64,000 nt of DNA from Lepisosteus oculatus (GCF_040954835.1 NC_090696.1:77499722-77563721), one strand, 5' to 3'. Counted from the stretch's first letter, positions 45,801-58,029 are shown. The notes: generated by a model not told the origin, from the sequence alone. A program made the numbers and translations.

Positions 45801-48800
45801 GGCGGCCGGTCGTCTGGGGACGAACGAGAGCGTCACCTGACCGCGCCGCATTCGGGTTCTGCCTGTCGCCCTGACAACGCCTCTCGGGAAGCCGGTTGGC
45901 TATTCTGGGGGCTGTGTTTATCGAGTAGAGGCGGGAAGCAGGCCTACTGCCTGGCCTGCGGGGATTGTGGGATCTGACCCTTGAAACACTAGGGACGTTG
46001 TGGCCCGGGTTCAAGTCCAGGAGTGACCGAGAGGCCCGGGGACAGTTCAGGACAGGAGGCAGGTCTTCTCACAGAGGGTTTTGGGTGTCTGGGCTGCCTC
46101 ATCTCGCTGTTGAAATGCAGTCTGTGGGGGCTCGTTTAAGAAAGGGGTTTGGAATTGTGGATCGCTTAGGTGGAATAAACCAGACATTCTCTGGTTTGGA
46201 ATCTGTCCGATCTTGAAAAAGTGTTTTTTTGTGCTTTTTGTGGAGTTGCAGATAATTGTTGTGAAAAGACGCCTTTGTGTACCTTGAGTTACTTTTGTAT
46301 CCATAGAAATCCAATGATTTTGGTGCTTGCTGATATACTTATTGGCAGTAGTAAGGTGCTGTCTCTAAATGTCAGCCATGAATACTGACTGCTGTTTTTT
46401 TTTAAACCAAGCTCTCAATAAGTACAGCAGCTCCTATTTATAATACAGCATGTGCTGTATGATCAAAGTTAAATCTTTTGCACTTCTAAGTATCAAAGTA
46501 TTACATTTTTGGATGGCATATATATGCAGAGAATGTGAAACATTTAGCATTAATATATTGTCATGATACTCACTTCTAACATCATTTTCTTCTATAAACT
46601 TCGAAATAGTGTGGGTTAAAAGTAGTGTTATTGAACGGTATTGTATAACAACTGAGGAATTGTGCTTGTGTATGTACGAAAATGCACAATGGTAACAGCA
46701 ATTAGTTTATTTTGTATCGGCTTACCTGCATCTTTCATTAGCCTCTTCCATGTGCTCAGGATTGTGTGGTCTTCAGAAGTGCAACTAACTGCATCCTCAT
46801 CTAACGGAGGAAAAAGAAACGTTTTACTTGCAAAATCACTTTTTGTGCCACAGAAAGCTGTTTAAGACCTGCGGAGTGCTTGGCTTCATTAGGATGATGA
46901 ATGGAACCTTGTCCCTCTAGGATAAGAAGTTGCTGTCATTCGTCTCAGTTCTTAGAAATGTTATCTTCAGTTGCGGTTGCTTGGGTGATGTATCGGGGAC
47001 CCCTGTCTGGGTCCCGGGGGGACCAGTGGGGCTACAGTCTGGGGTTTTCAGTCTGACTGGGATCCACACAACTTGCGTGAGCTCACAGCCGGCTTCATTC
47101 CCCACCTTATTCCCTTCTCCCAGCTCTCCGGCTGCTGACCTGGAGATCCTGCAGACACACCGGCCCCCCCCACACACAACGAACCAATTCATGATCAATT
47201 TCTTATTTTATTCATCTCTATAGAATTACGGTGCCGGAACTTATTTTCAATTTCATTTAAAATAAACACTAAACCACTAGGTGGTGTAACAGCACACTGA
47301 TGTACTTCAGAGATCAGAGAAGTACTAAGTTGTCGAAGGTATTATTTGAAATGACTGTACCGGCGTCCTGTGGCTCCTTTTTAATACATGGGATGACAGG
47401 CTCCTCGGAGTTGGTGCTGAAGGTGTCCGTTTCGTCCAGCCTTGGGCTGTCTTCCTCTGTGCCGCAGGAGAACAGAAGTGTTCCTTACACGTTTGGCAAA
47501 AGTTATGAAAAACATTGAACAAGGCCTGCCTTGCCTTTTAAATATCGGGGTGTTGGGTAACAGGTGGATACCCCTTGTACTGTGCAGCTGTGCCCCCCCC
47601 ACACGCACATCTGGACACAGCTGCCCGTGGAGGATGCTCTGAAAGCCCGGGTGAGCGTTTAAGCGGGCGAGAGTGGCTGGGCGCTGGGAGAGGCCCCAGC
47701 CCGACGCAGTGCATGCTGGGGCAGCCAGGGGGCGCCCCTGCATCTAGCCGGCGTGGCGGGGAGGGCAGGAGGGAGGGCGTGCGATCTCTCCACAGCAGGT
47801 GGAAGCGGCGTCTTTACCTTCACTGAAGTCCATTCCCCGGTCCTGCGTCTGGCCCAGCTGCTCCAGCGGCCTGTTTTCCAGGATGGACTCCACCTCCTTG
47901 AAGAACTTCATGTTCTTCCACGCGCTGCCCGAGCCCTGGGAGCTCCTGGCGGTCTTGTACTCGTACTTGAGGTTCTTGTACTTGGTCCGGCACTGCTTCC
48001 AGTCGCGTTCGATCCCGAACCTCTGCAGCCGCCGGGCGATCTCCTGGAAGATGCTCCGGTTCCGCGCGGCCCCCTCCAGCTGGGCTTGGACCCTCCTGTC
48101 TGACCAGACGTACAGCAGGGCCCGGACCTCGTCGTCCGTCCAGTGCTTCCCTCCCTCGGTGGCCACGGGCGGGATGAAGGCCACCCCCCGGGGGGGGCGG
48201 CTGCCTGCGACAGAGGGGGGGGCAGGTTGGGCTGTGGCTGGAGAGGTGACGAGAGGGATTCTGTACGGTGACGTTGATCGACACCGACGTCATCCCAGAC
48301 CTTGCCCGGTTTTACAGGCTCTTCCGTCTCTACGGAATTAAAAAAAAAACTTTTTATCCACAGCGGCTAACGTTCCCATTCGCACAGCGTGTCCTTCTCC
48401 TGACATGTGGATGCCCTTGCTGTGAGGTACCAACAGCCCCTGACCAGACCCCTGCATGGCATTTTAACCCTCGACCTTTTGGTTATGAGCCCGGCACCGT
48501 AATCTGTGCTCCTTGGCGCCTTTCCTGTAAGACACGGCTGATGTGCACCATGCGAGTCTGCACTCATACCGACCACACAGAACCATCTCCCAGATCACGC
48601 AGAACATCGGGTTATGAACGAGATTAGGCCCGTGTTAGAGGGGTTAGTTAGTGGCTCATCGATCCCTGCTGTTCTTGAAAGAAACTAGCGTTTCGGCTTC
48701 ATCAGATTGGCGTCGTAGCCTGTTCCAGACCTTCACATCCCACAGGAAGTCTGTTTTTTTTAATTCTGTGGCAGAAACATGTTCTGCTCCACTACAGGGG

Positions 48801-51800
48801 GTTCTAATAAAGTAGTTCAAGCAGCGAGCTGCCTCAGCGTGCGTAGGCCGCGAAGTAACAGGTGAAGGTTTATTTCACGCTGAAAGGAAAAGAAGAGACT
48901 GCGTTCTGGCTAGTTTTTGAGCCCCCTACTTTATGTGTGTTTGAAGAGTTGAGTTCTATCGATTTCAGCATTAAAACGAGGATTATATGGCATGGCGAGC
49001 GACGGGGGGAGAGAGATCAGTGTTAGGATCTTCCTGTTTGTATTTTCCAGAATGTTTCGACCTATTGAAATATATTTTTTTTACCTGAACCCAGAGATCA
49101 GATCTGCTCAGCGGAGACAAATGGCGGTCCTGTATGAGCCAGTGCCGCCCAGGCGAGTTCGGCTGGCGTGCGCCCCGTGCCGCTCGGTTACCTGGGCCAG
49201 GTGTGCCGCTGCTGGCCTTCACTGCCGGGCGTGGCAGCAGGTCATCTGAGGTCATGCTGAGGTCGTCCTCTTCCAGAGCCACGCAGATCTCCCCCACTTC
49301 TGGATTTTGTTTAGATTGTGGAAAAAAAAAACAACAAAATTAATCAAAAGGTGCATTTAGGTTCAGTAGCCTATCAGAGGTGACGTATAGTGTTGTTGCG
49401 TTCCTGCTTTCCTGGCTACAGGGGCACAGCTGAAGCCTCTTGTCTGTGGAGCTGGTGTGATTTTAGGCAGCACTAGGGTCTCATGGTTTCAAACATGGTA
49501 AATGTGTCCAGCGGTAACAAGGCCTTTTCACCTGTATTTTGCTGGAAGAAAAATCCCTTTTTAAGGGAAGCGTATGCTGCCGGCGGAAGCCGAGCATTTC
49601 GACTCTGGCTTAGCGGAAGAAAGTGATAGTGTGGAAGTAAAGCCCTGCTGGTCCGGGATCAGGGAGTAATGCTATTGCCCTGTGAGGTCATAATCTGGCC
49701 AGCACTTGCTGCTCTGGTGGTTGGAGGACCAGGCGAAGAGCCCTGCTAGGCAGGCCACACCCCTGTGGTTGAAATGAAGATAGTAGATGCAGAGGTGGGT
49801 TTCAGATGTACACTGTTGGGCCCTGTGGAGTTCAAGATCACTTTCTTAGGGTGTCGATATCCTAGCTGAAATTCAGTGTTGTATTTGTTAGCAAGGGTTA
49901 AAGTCCCTCTACTCCTCTGGGTGACTTCATTTGAGCGCTGCCTGCGAGTTACCTGCATGAGCCATGTCCGAGCTGGACCGGGTTTCTTCCTCGCTGACCC
50001 TCGCGGAGTTAGCGCGCGCTCCGTCCTCCTCTTCCTCCTCCTCCTCCTCGTCCGGGGCCTGGGATGCAGCCTCCCCGGCCAGGATGGCGTCCAGCTCCAG
50101 GAAGAACTTCATGGACTTCCCGAGGTCGCCTGTAGAGTGGGCGTGCTTCACGGTTCGGTACTCATACTTCAGGTTCTTGTATTTGGCCCGGCACTGTTTC
50201 CAGTCCCGAAAGACGCCGAAGTCCTGCAGCCTGCTGGAGATGTATATGAACATGGCTTTATTCCTGGTTGCCCCGTGGAGATATCTCTGAATGTTCCTCT
50301 CCGACCACACGGTTAAGAGGGCTTTCACCTCCTCTTCAGTCCAGTGCTTCCCTGCTCCGCACTCCATGTTCAAAATGACCTGGAAACAGTTATCTCCCTC
50401 CCCTGTGCCACCTAGTTGCTGAGGCAACCAGACGGCTGGTTGTCAGTGAGCGCTCGCGCAGCTGAAAGGAGCTTCGTTACTGGCTTAAGCTGCGTAGGGG
50501 GAGGGGGAAACGTGTAATCGGAGAAGCAGCTTGGTGAGCAGGCTGCAGTGCAGGCTCTTTCCAAATAAGGCAACTCCGAAGCAAATGTTTTACAAGTGAC
50601 GCTCCAAGCTCTTGCCAGTGCAGCTAGAGCGAACAATGAGCAGCTTTTCTTTTTACTTCCTTTGTGAAACTCCTTAAGACGGGGTGGCTGAAGGGCTCGG
50701 CAGCTCAGTGTTTTTTTTAGAAGCCTGAAAAGGCACCCAAGCCTAAGGAACCTTCTTTACATCAGGAGTAGTTTAAGTCCGAGTTTGAGAGGGCCATTGC
50801 AGCTCTCAAGCTGTTTATTGTGCTCTGTCGGGAATCTGCTTGTGAGTGGAAGCAGGCTTGCAGTGTGTCTTTGCAAACACTTTGACATCTGGTCGTTCCG
50901 GGTTAACGAAGAGTATCCAAGATGCATGGAGGATATCAAGATTTCTTGCAGAAAATCATTACACATACTGACTAAAATAGGACATTTCTGCCTTTTAAAA
51001 TAAATAGTGATTGGAGATGTCCGTGCAATAATTTAGAAATCTCTGAGTATGAAATTAACTGTCCTCATACTGTACTTCACACCTGTTTAGTGGTCTTTAT
51101 CATTGTAATGAATTTATGCTGGGGAGAAAACTGATTATGTATCAGTTATTATGTCATCGGGGAATCCACTAGTCCTGTGCCCAGAAATCAATGAAACATA
51201 AAGGTTACAGACGAGGCCATTTCACCCTGTTTGGTAGTGAATGAATGTGAACGTCTCGCCCAGCTGTTTCATGAATGGAGCCAGCGTGGCGGTAGTCTGT
51301 TCCACACTGCTGTGCCGCTGTGCGCGAGGAGGTTCCTGAACTCGTCCATCCAGAATTCCCTGCTTGGGCCTTTCAGAAGCTCTCATCTGCTGTAAGATGT
51401 CAGGGGAATTTAATACTGGACTTCAACTGGTCATAAATACTGGACTTTCCCTGCACTTGAATCGTAGTAAGAATTACATACTCTTGGAATTTTATGGTTA
51501 ATGCACTGAATTTTGTTAAGCAGAAAAATATGTTCTGTTTTCAGCAGTCATTTATTATATCTAGGGTACTTGTGCATGCTCTTTCTTTTCTATATGTAGC
51601 TACCCTTAACTCATTGCAAGGAGCAGTGGTCCTGCGTCTCTCATCAGCGCACGCTACGCGCTGCTCTACACAGGTGTGAAAGACCCTCTCGAGCTGTCGG
51701 CAGCCCACCCTCCCGGTCTGTTTGCATGCAGCCAGGAGATCAGAGCAGCAGACGGTCTCCACTCCTTGCAGGCCGGAGTCACAGAAAAGTGACCTGACCT

Positions 51801-54800
51801 TGGCCGAGCGTTGTGATGGACACAGCTCTTGCCTGAAAGGTTTTTTTACACGGTTTTGGCCCTGCTAAATCTGCAAAACAAGCGAAAGCTCAGCAGCTCA
51901 TTAAAACAGGGGTGGGATCCTTGTTCCAGAGGCTGGCCTGTCTGCAGGATTTCATTCCGTCTTCTCTCTGCCCTTGACCTGAATCGGCACGCTATCGGCT
52001 TCGTGCTACCAGCTTCTCCCCACTCTCCTAGAAAACACATCCCCCTCCACATCCCCACAACCGCCGACCCTGCGGTCAAACAGGAGACTCCAGCGTTTTA
52101 CCATCATCTCATCTTCTTGGTCATTGTCCCGTCTGTTTTCGCTATGAGTAAGTCTTTGAATTATGTCTGTGTCTGTGAACTGTTCTTCAGGGGACAAGAG
52201 AGCGCTGGAATCGTGACGAGCAATGGAGCCTCCCCACCAGTGTACTACTCACACAAGGTACGTCGAGCTGCAGACTCGCCTTTTAAGACCACGGTTAGGA
52301 CTCCGTGTGAAAATCGCTGGCATGATGAATTAGTCAATGCAAAGAAAGCACAGTGCAAGTGTGTGTTTTCAGAAGATGAATTGTGTGCAAATGTTGTTAT
52401 TTTTGCAGAATAAGACATTTTGGTGTGCTTTCTGGGACCATCAAGTACGATTTCTGAGCTGAAAGAGATCGTTCTTCTGCCCCCGAGTGAGGGGGCTGTC
52501 GTGCGAGCTGCCGGTGGTCCGGCGAGGTGGTTTCAGCATCTGTCTTTGTGCCTTGTTTCTCAGGGGATGGGTCTGGTGAGCAACGCCTTCCCGCCCGAGG
52601 CCCTGCAGAAGCTCGAGTATGGAAACCTGGGCATCGGACACACGCGGTACTCGACGACGGGCATTTCGGAGCTGCAGAACTGCCAGCCCTTCGTCGTGGA
52701 GACGCTGCACGGGAAGATCGCCGTGGCCCACAACGGGGAGCTGGTGAACGCCCAGAAGCTGCGCAAGCAGGTGAGGTGCAGGCCGCTGGTCCCCGGCTCC
52801 GGGTTCGAGCGGGATAGCCGGTGGCCTGGATGAGCTGGGGGCGTGGAGCTGCCCGCCGTCCTCTCAAACACGACCCCCCCGGCTCCTGAGCCTCCTCTGC
52901 TTTGACAGCTGGAACAGGCTGCTATTTGCTGCTCAGCAGGGCTGTCCGCTCCGGTTGACGTGAGGACCGTGTCCAGGCCTCGGGGGTAGTTCTGTCCTTC
53001 TGCGCGGGCAGACCTTGCCCGGGCGCCACCTGACCGCCGCTTTCTCCGCAGGTGATGCGCCACGGCGTGGGTCTGTCCACCAGCTCCGACAGCGAGCTGA
53101 TCATGCAGCTGCTGGCCCTCACTCCGCCCATGGAGGAGCTGGACACCCCGGACTGGGTGGCTCGGTACGTCCCCGTCCCCGCTGCGCCCCAGCCTCTTGA
53201 ACTGCCTGTGCCTTGTGCCCGTGTGGAGTGTATGTCGCGATCACAGAACCAGCACAGCTGTTTTCCAGTGGCCAGTCCTGGAGCGCCCCAGAATCCAGCG
53301 TGTTATAGAAACGCTTCTAAAATCGACTTCTAGACGCACAGAACCGTCAAAAGCAGGGAATGTGTTCAGTTTAAACACTGGAAATGCAAATACCAAACCC
53401 CTGTATCTCCTGGTGGCCTGGAAGGGGGGTGGAAAAGGAGACGGCTTTTGTTTTTGTTGATGCACATTTAGCTTGGGTTGTGTACTGGAGTTATGGCTTC
53501 TGTATTCCAGGATAAAGAATCTGATGACTGAAACGCCGACTTCCTACTCCTTACTCGTGATGCACCAAGACGTTATTTACGCAGTCCGTGACCCGTATGG
53601 GAATCGACCTCTCTGTCTGGGCCGCCTTGTTCCCAGCTCCAGATTGCAGGGCGCAGGTATCGGCTTTTTTGTTTGTGCTTCAGGAAAGGTCAAGGACTTG
53701 TAGTTGACGGAAAGTTCTAGCTTTATCTGTTGTCCTCAAAAAATACAGTGAAGAATGCAGATAACAGCTGGTTGAGCAAAAGCCCAAATATTTCATGTCG
53801 AGGCATAGTCCGGCTGGCTTATCTCGTGTGTAAAAAACAAAAATCAATTAGAAAGAACTGAGAGGTTAGCTTTGTGTAACTTTGCATCGTGTTTTAACAT
53901 ATTTGGAAAAGCACAGATAACAGAGGAAGGAAGATACCCGGAATACTGATTTTCTGCCTTTCGAATTGATTCCTCCCCAGTTTTGAACTGGTAGATTAAA
54001 AACGATAGGAACTTGGCAGTGAGAGAAATGAGTAACTGTGGTCCAAGAGGGTAACTTAGCTCTGCATGTGATGACGGGTGTTGCTTAAATGTTCGATCTG
54101 TAAGGATCATTTTCTGTTTGAAAAATATTTTGATCTATTCACGCTTCATTTTTAAGACATATTGAGAAACATATTTTTATTCTTCATCGGAATGGACAAT
54201 GTGTGCAGACTCGTAGGTATTTTTGATTAGCGAATCATTAGTAACGTTTTCTCAACTGTTAACGTTAATGTTGCCATTTCAAAATCACTCAAGTGGACTT
54301 CTCCTCTACGGACAGGGGGCGAGACAGGGAGTGCGGAAACCGAGGGCTGGGTTGTCTCCTCTGAATCCTGTGGTTTCCAGTCAATCGGAGCCCGGTAGGT
54401 TCTCCCAGCAGGTTACCGCTGCTGAAAAGGATACGTTTCTGTAGTACACAAGCGCAAACTGTGACCTCTGGGTGCCGTGGATCACAGATTTCTTTATCCT
54501 CTGCATATTCTCTCCAGGAAAGATGCTTACTAGGTGTGAGGAGGAGGTCTGTCTTGCCCCTCCTGGTTCGGTAGGTCTGTGCTGTGCAGACGGTTCCTCA
54601 TGTTCTCTGCTTGGTTCCTCTCTCAGGTATTATCGTGAGGTCCTGCCAGGAGAGATTGTGCAGATCTCGAAGCATGGGGTGAAGACGCTGAGTGTTGTGC
54701 CCAGACCAGAGGGAGATCCTCCTGCCTTCTGCATATTTGAATATGTTTATTTTGCGAGACCAGACTCGATATTTGAAGGTAAGTGACCATAGCTGTTCTT

Positions 54801-56440
54801 TAGCTTTCCTCCTCTTCCTCTGGAAATGTCTGGGAGATTATTTACTTGCAAACAAAACATTTGTTTTCTGTAGACATCCAGGAAAAATATATTATCACTT
54901 GAAATATTTAGGAAAGACATTGCGGGAGAAAGGGCTATTGTTCCAGTAGTTATCAGCAGGTATAATCATTCATGTTTACTCGATCGTGTAAAATATACAA
55001 ATTGGGAAACATCTTTACGAGCAACCGAATGCTGACGAGTAGAAATGAAGAAGATTGGTTTGGTCAGGTTGAGTCAGGACTCAAGGTCTTGTCTGAAGGA
55101 CGGGACCTCCTGCAGACGTGTCCCCCGTCACCATACGATGGCATTAAAGTGCCCATCCTGTGTGTTGCAGGGCAGATGGTGTACTCTGTCCGGCAGCGGT
55201 GCGGGCGCCAGCTCGCCATCGAGGCCCCGGCGGACGCAGACGTGGTCAGCACAGTCCCCGAGTCCGCGACCCCCGCCGCGCTGGGGTTCGCCCAGCAGGT
55301 ACGCCCCCGGCCTCGGCGCCTCCCGCACCGCGGACAAGAGCGCGCGCTCCTGGGCGGAACCGGACCGTGAACCCCTCTCTGTCTCCCGCAGGCCGGGCTT
55401 CCCTACGTCGAGGTGCTGTGCAAGAACCGCTACGTGGGCCGCACCTTCATCCAGCCCAACACGCGGCTGCGGCAGCTGGGGGTGGCCAAGAAGTTCGGGG
55501 CGCTGACGGACAACTTCGCGGGGAAGAGGGTGGTGCTCGTGGACGACTCCATCGTGCGGGGCAACACCATCTCTCCCATCATCCGGCTGCTCAGAGAAGC
55601 CGGGGCCAAAGAGGTCAGCAGCCCGGCTCGGAATACTGCGTTTGCAGGCGGTTTAACGGCAGAGCAGGACTTCTGAAAGGGATCATTCGAGTCGTTTGCC
55701 TGTAGAAAACAGCAGGGTGTTGTAAGCAGCATCGTTTGAGACTGTTCTGTACATTTGAGGGAATCATTAGTGTGCTCTGGATTATCACAATGCCTGGGTG
55801 GGTTTCTTATTCTGCTTTTTGCCTGTTGCATGCTTCAGCTGTGTGTCTTCCTCTCTTTCCTAGCGTTGCAGAACAGCCACAACTCGTTAGTGCCCATTAC
55901 CATCTATTTAGAGCTCAGTGCGCCGGAGAGATGGCAGTCTGAATGGCTTGTTTCACTGGCTTTGTCTCTGGCAGGTTCACATCCGCGTGGCTTCGCCTCC
56001 CATAAGATTCCCGTGCTACATGGGGATCAACATTCCAACCAAGGAGGAGCTGATTGCCAACAGACCGGAGTTTGAGAACATTGCTCGATACATCGGTAAG
56101 TGTGATCGTTTCCAAAGCGATGTGAAAACTCAGTTTAACATTAAAACTTTGTATAAAAAATTGTTGCTTACAATGCTGGTCTCTTGACTAATACCAGTAA
56201 AGAACAGAAAGCGTTCTAGGCGAGCGCGCAGGCTTTCTAACCAGACTTTGCGGGTGTTTGCCGTGCGCAGGAGCGACCAGCGTGGTGTACCTCTCGGTCG
56301 AGGGGCTGGTGGCGGCCGTGCAAGGCGGCGTGGCGTCCCGCGAGGAGAAGGACGCGGTGATCGGCGGCAAGGCCAGCCGGAAAGGGGGCCACTGTACGGC
56401 CTGCCTCACCGGGAAGTACCCTGTGGAGCTGGAGTGGTGA
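42837..56440 (+). CDS. PPAT: PPAT, amidophosphoribosyltransferase
   Basis: Eleven coding exons: 42837..42964, 52191..52257, 52564..52770, 53052..53164, 53511..53656, 54316..54394, 54627..54778, 55171..55298, 55392..55613, 55975..56095, 56271..56440. All phases agree; product 510 aa (human 517). An 11-residue propeptide precedes the catalytic nucleophile Cys12 (REECGVFG). The glutaminase domain shows [21 protein letters not shown] and [10 protein letters not shown]. The PRPP loop [14 protein letters not shown] is at residues 387-400. The four iron-sulfur cysteines are present: C282, C428, C496 and C499 ([11 protein letters not shown]). It catalyses PRPP plus glutamine to phosphoribosylamine, the committed purine step, in the cytosol. 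Exon 6 is only 79 bases. Intron 1 is 9.2 kb and houses a whole gene on the opposite strand. A shorter loop before the last two cysteines explains the reduced length. Confidence 0.95.
43130..43135 (-). terminator. Possible poly(A) signal of the nested gene
   Basis: AATAAA on the minus strand about 500 bases past the predicted stop and still inside PPAT intron 1, 165 bases short of PPAT exon 1. It sits next to a homopolymer run, so it may be chance. Confidence 0.3.
43641..43870 (-). other. Predicted terminal coding exon of the nested Myb/SANT gene
   Basis: On the minus strand a good acceptor (TGTATTTTATCTTCCAG) is followed, in the required phase, by 75 codons and TGA at 43643-43641. They include [19 protein letters not shown] possible donor GCCAAG/GTCTGT at 43710/43709 would leave phase 0, unlike all other introns, so read-through to the stop is preferred. 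It remains possible that the true last exon lies elsewhere. Confidence 0.5.
43641..50367 (-). CDS. Unnamed triple Myb/SANT-like DNA-binding protein nested in PPAT intron 1
   Basis: Eight predicted coding exons on the minus strand: 50367..49953 (exon from 50379), 49299..49192, 48204..47818, 47456..47361, 46800..46726, 45813..45382, 44929..44861, 43870..43641. All seven introns are phase 1 and the joined frame is open for 603 codons. Exons 1, 3 and 6 each encode a Myb/SANT-like (Myb_DNA-bind_4 type) trihelix domain near residues 7-95, 194-282 and 385-475. They share (K/R)xW(S/T)(D/E)(D/E)EV(K/R)AL, VWS(D/E), RNxxxF, RDWKQCR and KYKNLKY. Linker exons are acidic; exon 4 has IKKEP, a sumoylation-type site; exon 7 has a basic KRKAKE stretch; exon 1 has an eight-Glu run. 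The domain is related to those in ZSCAN20/ZSCAN29, but no zinc finger or SCAN domain is seen. A nuclear DNA-binding role is inferred. The last exon is the least certain. A noncoding 5' exon is expected, since an acceptor (TTTCCAG) lies just before the ATG. Confidence 0.8.
48655..48775 (+). repeat. Dispersed repeat family R, fragment
   Basis: TCCCTGCTGTTCTTGAAAGA, then GCGTTTCGGCTTCATCAGAT and TAGCCTGTTCCAGACCTTCA. It lies in intron 2 of the nested gene. Confidence 0.5.
48828..48910. repeat. Hairpin MITE-like element, left arm only
   Basis: CTCAGCGTGCGTAGGCCGCG, AAGTAACAGGTGAAGGTTTA and TTTCACGCTGAAAGGAAAAG match the left arm of the other copies. Confidence 0.5.
50380..52190. other. PPAT intron 1 between the nested gene's ATG exon and PPAT exon 2
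   Basis: About 1.8 kb without a recognised coding exon. The first 250 bases upstream of the nested gene are moderately GC-rich (GTCAGTGAGCGCTCGCGCAG) and are a plausible place for its noncoding first exon and promoter. The rest shows nothing assignable. Confidence 0.4.
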
Positions 56441-56899
56441 GGGGAGGGTTCACCCGCTGCTCAGAGGCTCCTTCTGCCACTTCTGATGCAGCTCGGAGCA
56501 TCGGAGCCGCGAGCGTTGCTCTGTCTGTTTTACCGCACACGGCTGTCTTTATCAAGGACTCCGGTTTTCAGAGGAGAGCGGGCAAGACTTCCCGTGAGAA
56601 AGACTTCCAGAATGTCCCTCTTGAAGACTAACCGGAGGAGCGGCTGCTTCACCTGGACTTTCTTTTTGGCCCGTTGTGCTTTTATTCAGAATGTCGGCAG
56701 GAAATCCTGCCCGTCGTATTCCTGGATTACTCCTGGATTCCTCTACCTGTACGTGCCGTCCGTTGCGTAGAACAGAACCGCCACGCCTACAAAACTGTTA
56801 ACGAAACGCTTGGAAACAAAAAGGACAGCGGCCATGTAAACGGCCCAGTTTGTTAGGATCCGAATCCTACCTACAGAACCCTATCGCAGCACCAGAGGT

Positions 56900-57080
56900 C
56901 CAGTTTAATCCACGCATCCAAAGCTTAGTGCTGTTAAGGGGCACGAGGCAGGACTGTGCCCTGAGCGGGTCACTTGTCCACTGCAGGGCGCTGCCCTGAC
57001 CCCGCCAGCATGTCCACAGGAGGGAGGAGCAAACTCGGGCACCTGGAAAGAGAGAACATGCATACTCCACAGAGTAACTA
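56900..57080 (-). repeat. SINE fragment inside the PPAT 3' UTR
   Basis: In reverse it reads GGAGTATGCATGTTCTCTCT, TGCCCGAGTTTGCTCC and GGACAAGTGACCCGCTCAGG, CAGTCCTGCCTCGTGCCCC. It belongs to the SINE group of 33708-33862 and is transcribed antisense within the PPAT 3' UTR. Confidence 0.55.
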
Positions 57081-58000
57081 ACAAACTCCTCTGGGGCTAA
57101 TTTTCAAGCATTAGAAGTCTCATGTTCTTCTCCATGCTTGAGGAAATCATTTTTTGCACTTACGATACCACCCTTGTCACGATATACATGCGATACCAGG
57201 CCAATTGACCCTACAGTAAAGTGCATTGATTGCTCAGTGTCTTTTAATATGGCGAAGCAGATCTGCAGGAAGGGAATAGCTTGTACTTCGGTTTCAAAAC
57301 GCTACAGGAAGAGTCTGTCCCAATCATTGGGGTTCGGGATGAAAAATGCCACGGCCAGCTCTGTGTCAAAGAGGTTAAGGTGTTGATAGTAACTGCTGGA
57401 TAGTTAGTGCTAAAATGAGAGAATGTTTTTAGACTTTGATTTAAAGCAGTGTTGCCGAGTAATGTACAATTTATACTAGGCCCCAGTTGTTTATGTTCTT
57501 TGTTTAAAGATGAAGTGTTACATTTCCTATAAATGTAGCTTACAGGCAATCTTTGTTTCGTATGCAGCAGCTGTTGCCAAACTTTTTAAATATTTTTTGC
57601 AAATGTCAAAAATGTGTAAACGTGTTAAAGTTTCTGTGATTAAGGCACATCCATTTGTTGTGAATGAATGCTTCAGTGTATCTGTATAACTATGAAATTG
57701 CAAGGGGTAAGAAGTTCAATTTACCGTTACTGTCTTTTTGCCTTGGATGCAAAATTCAGAATATGCTACATTCTGCTTCATAACAAGTGGGAAGTTTCCA
57801 GAATAGAGGCCTTTTAGATGCTTAATGGACGACGGTCCTCAGTCACAGAAACTTGATCAAATCTTTCGTCGGTTGCCAAATGGGATGTGAACCCTAAGAA
57901 ATATTGCAATATAATTTGCAAACGTTGTTTTTAAGACAAAATCCCTAACAATCCGTTTGTACCCTTAGATGAATATTAAAAGCTCAAGAACGTGAATTTG

Positions 58001-58006
58001 AATAAA
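58001..58006 (+). terminator. Poly(A) signal AATAAA of PPAT
   Basis: AATAAA about 1.56 kb after the PPAT stop, followed by CTTGTTAGTTTTTTTT, a GT/T-rich downstream element. It leaves about 600 bases to the AASDH start codon. Confidence 0.65.
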
Positions 58007-58029
58007 GATCTTTTAAAAATCCTGAATCC

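Noticed and set aside
45995-46020. B-box-like CCCGGGTTCAAGTCC
   Set aside because: No A-box at the proper distance and no cloverleaf; not a tRNA gene.
46025-46110. Reverse family-R fragment
   Set aside because: Only a short stretch (TTCTCACAGAGGGTTTTGGG) fits; too decayed to list as a feature.
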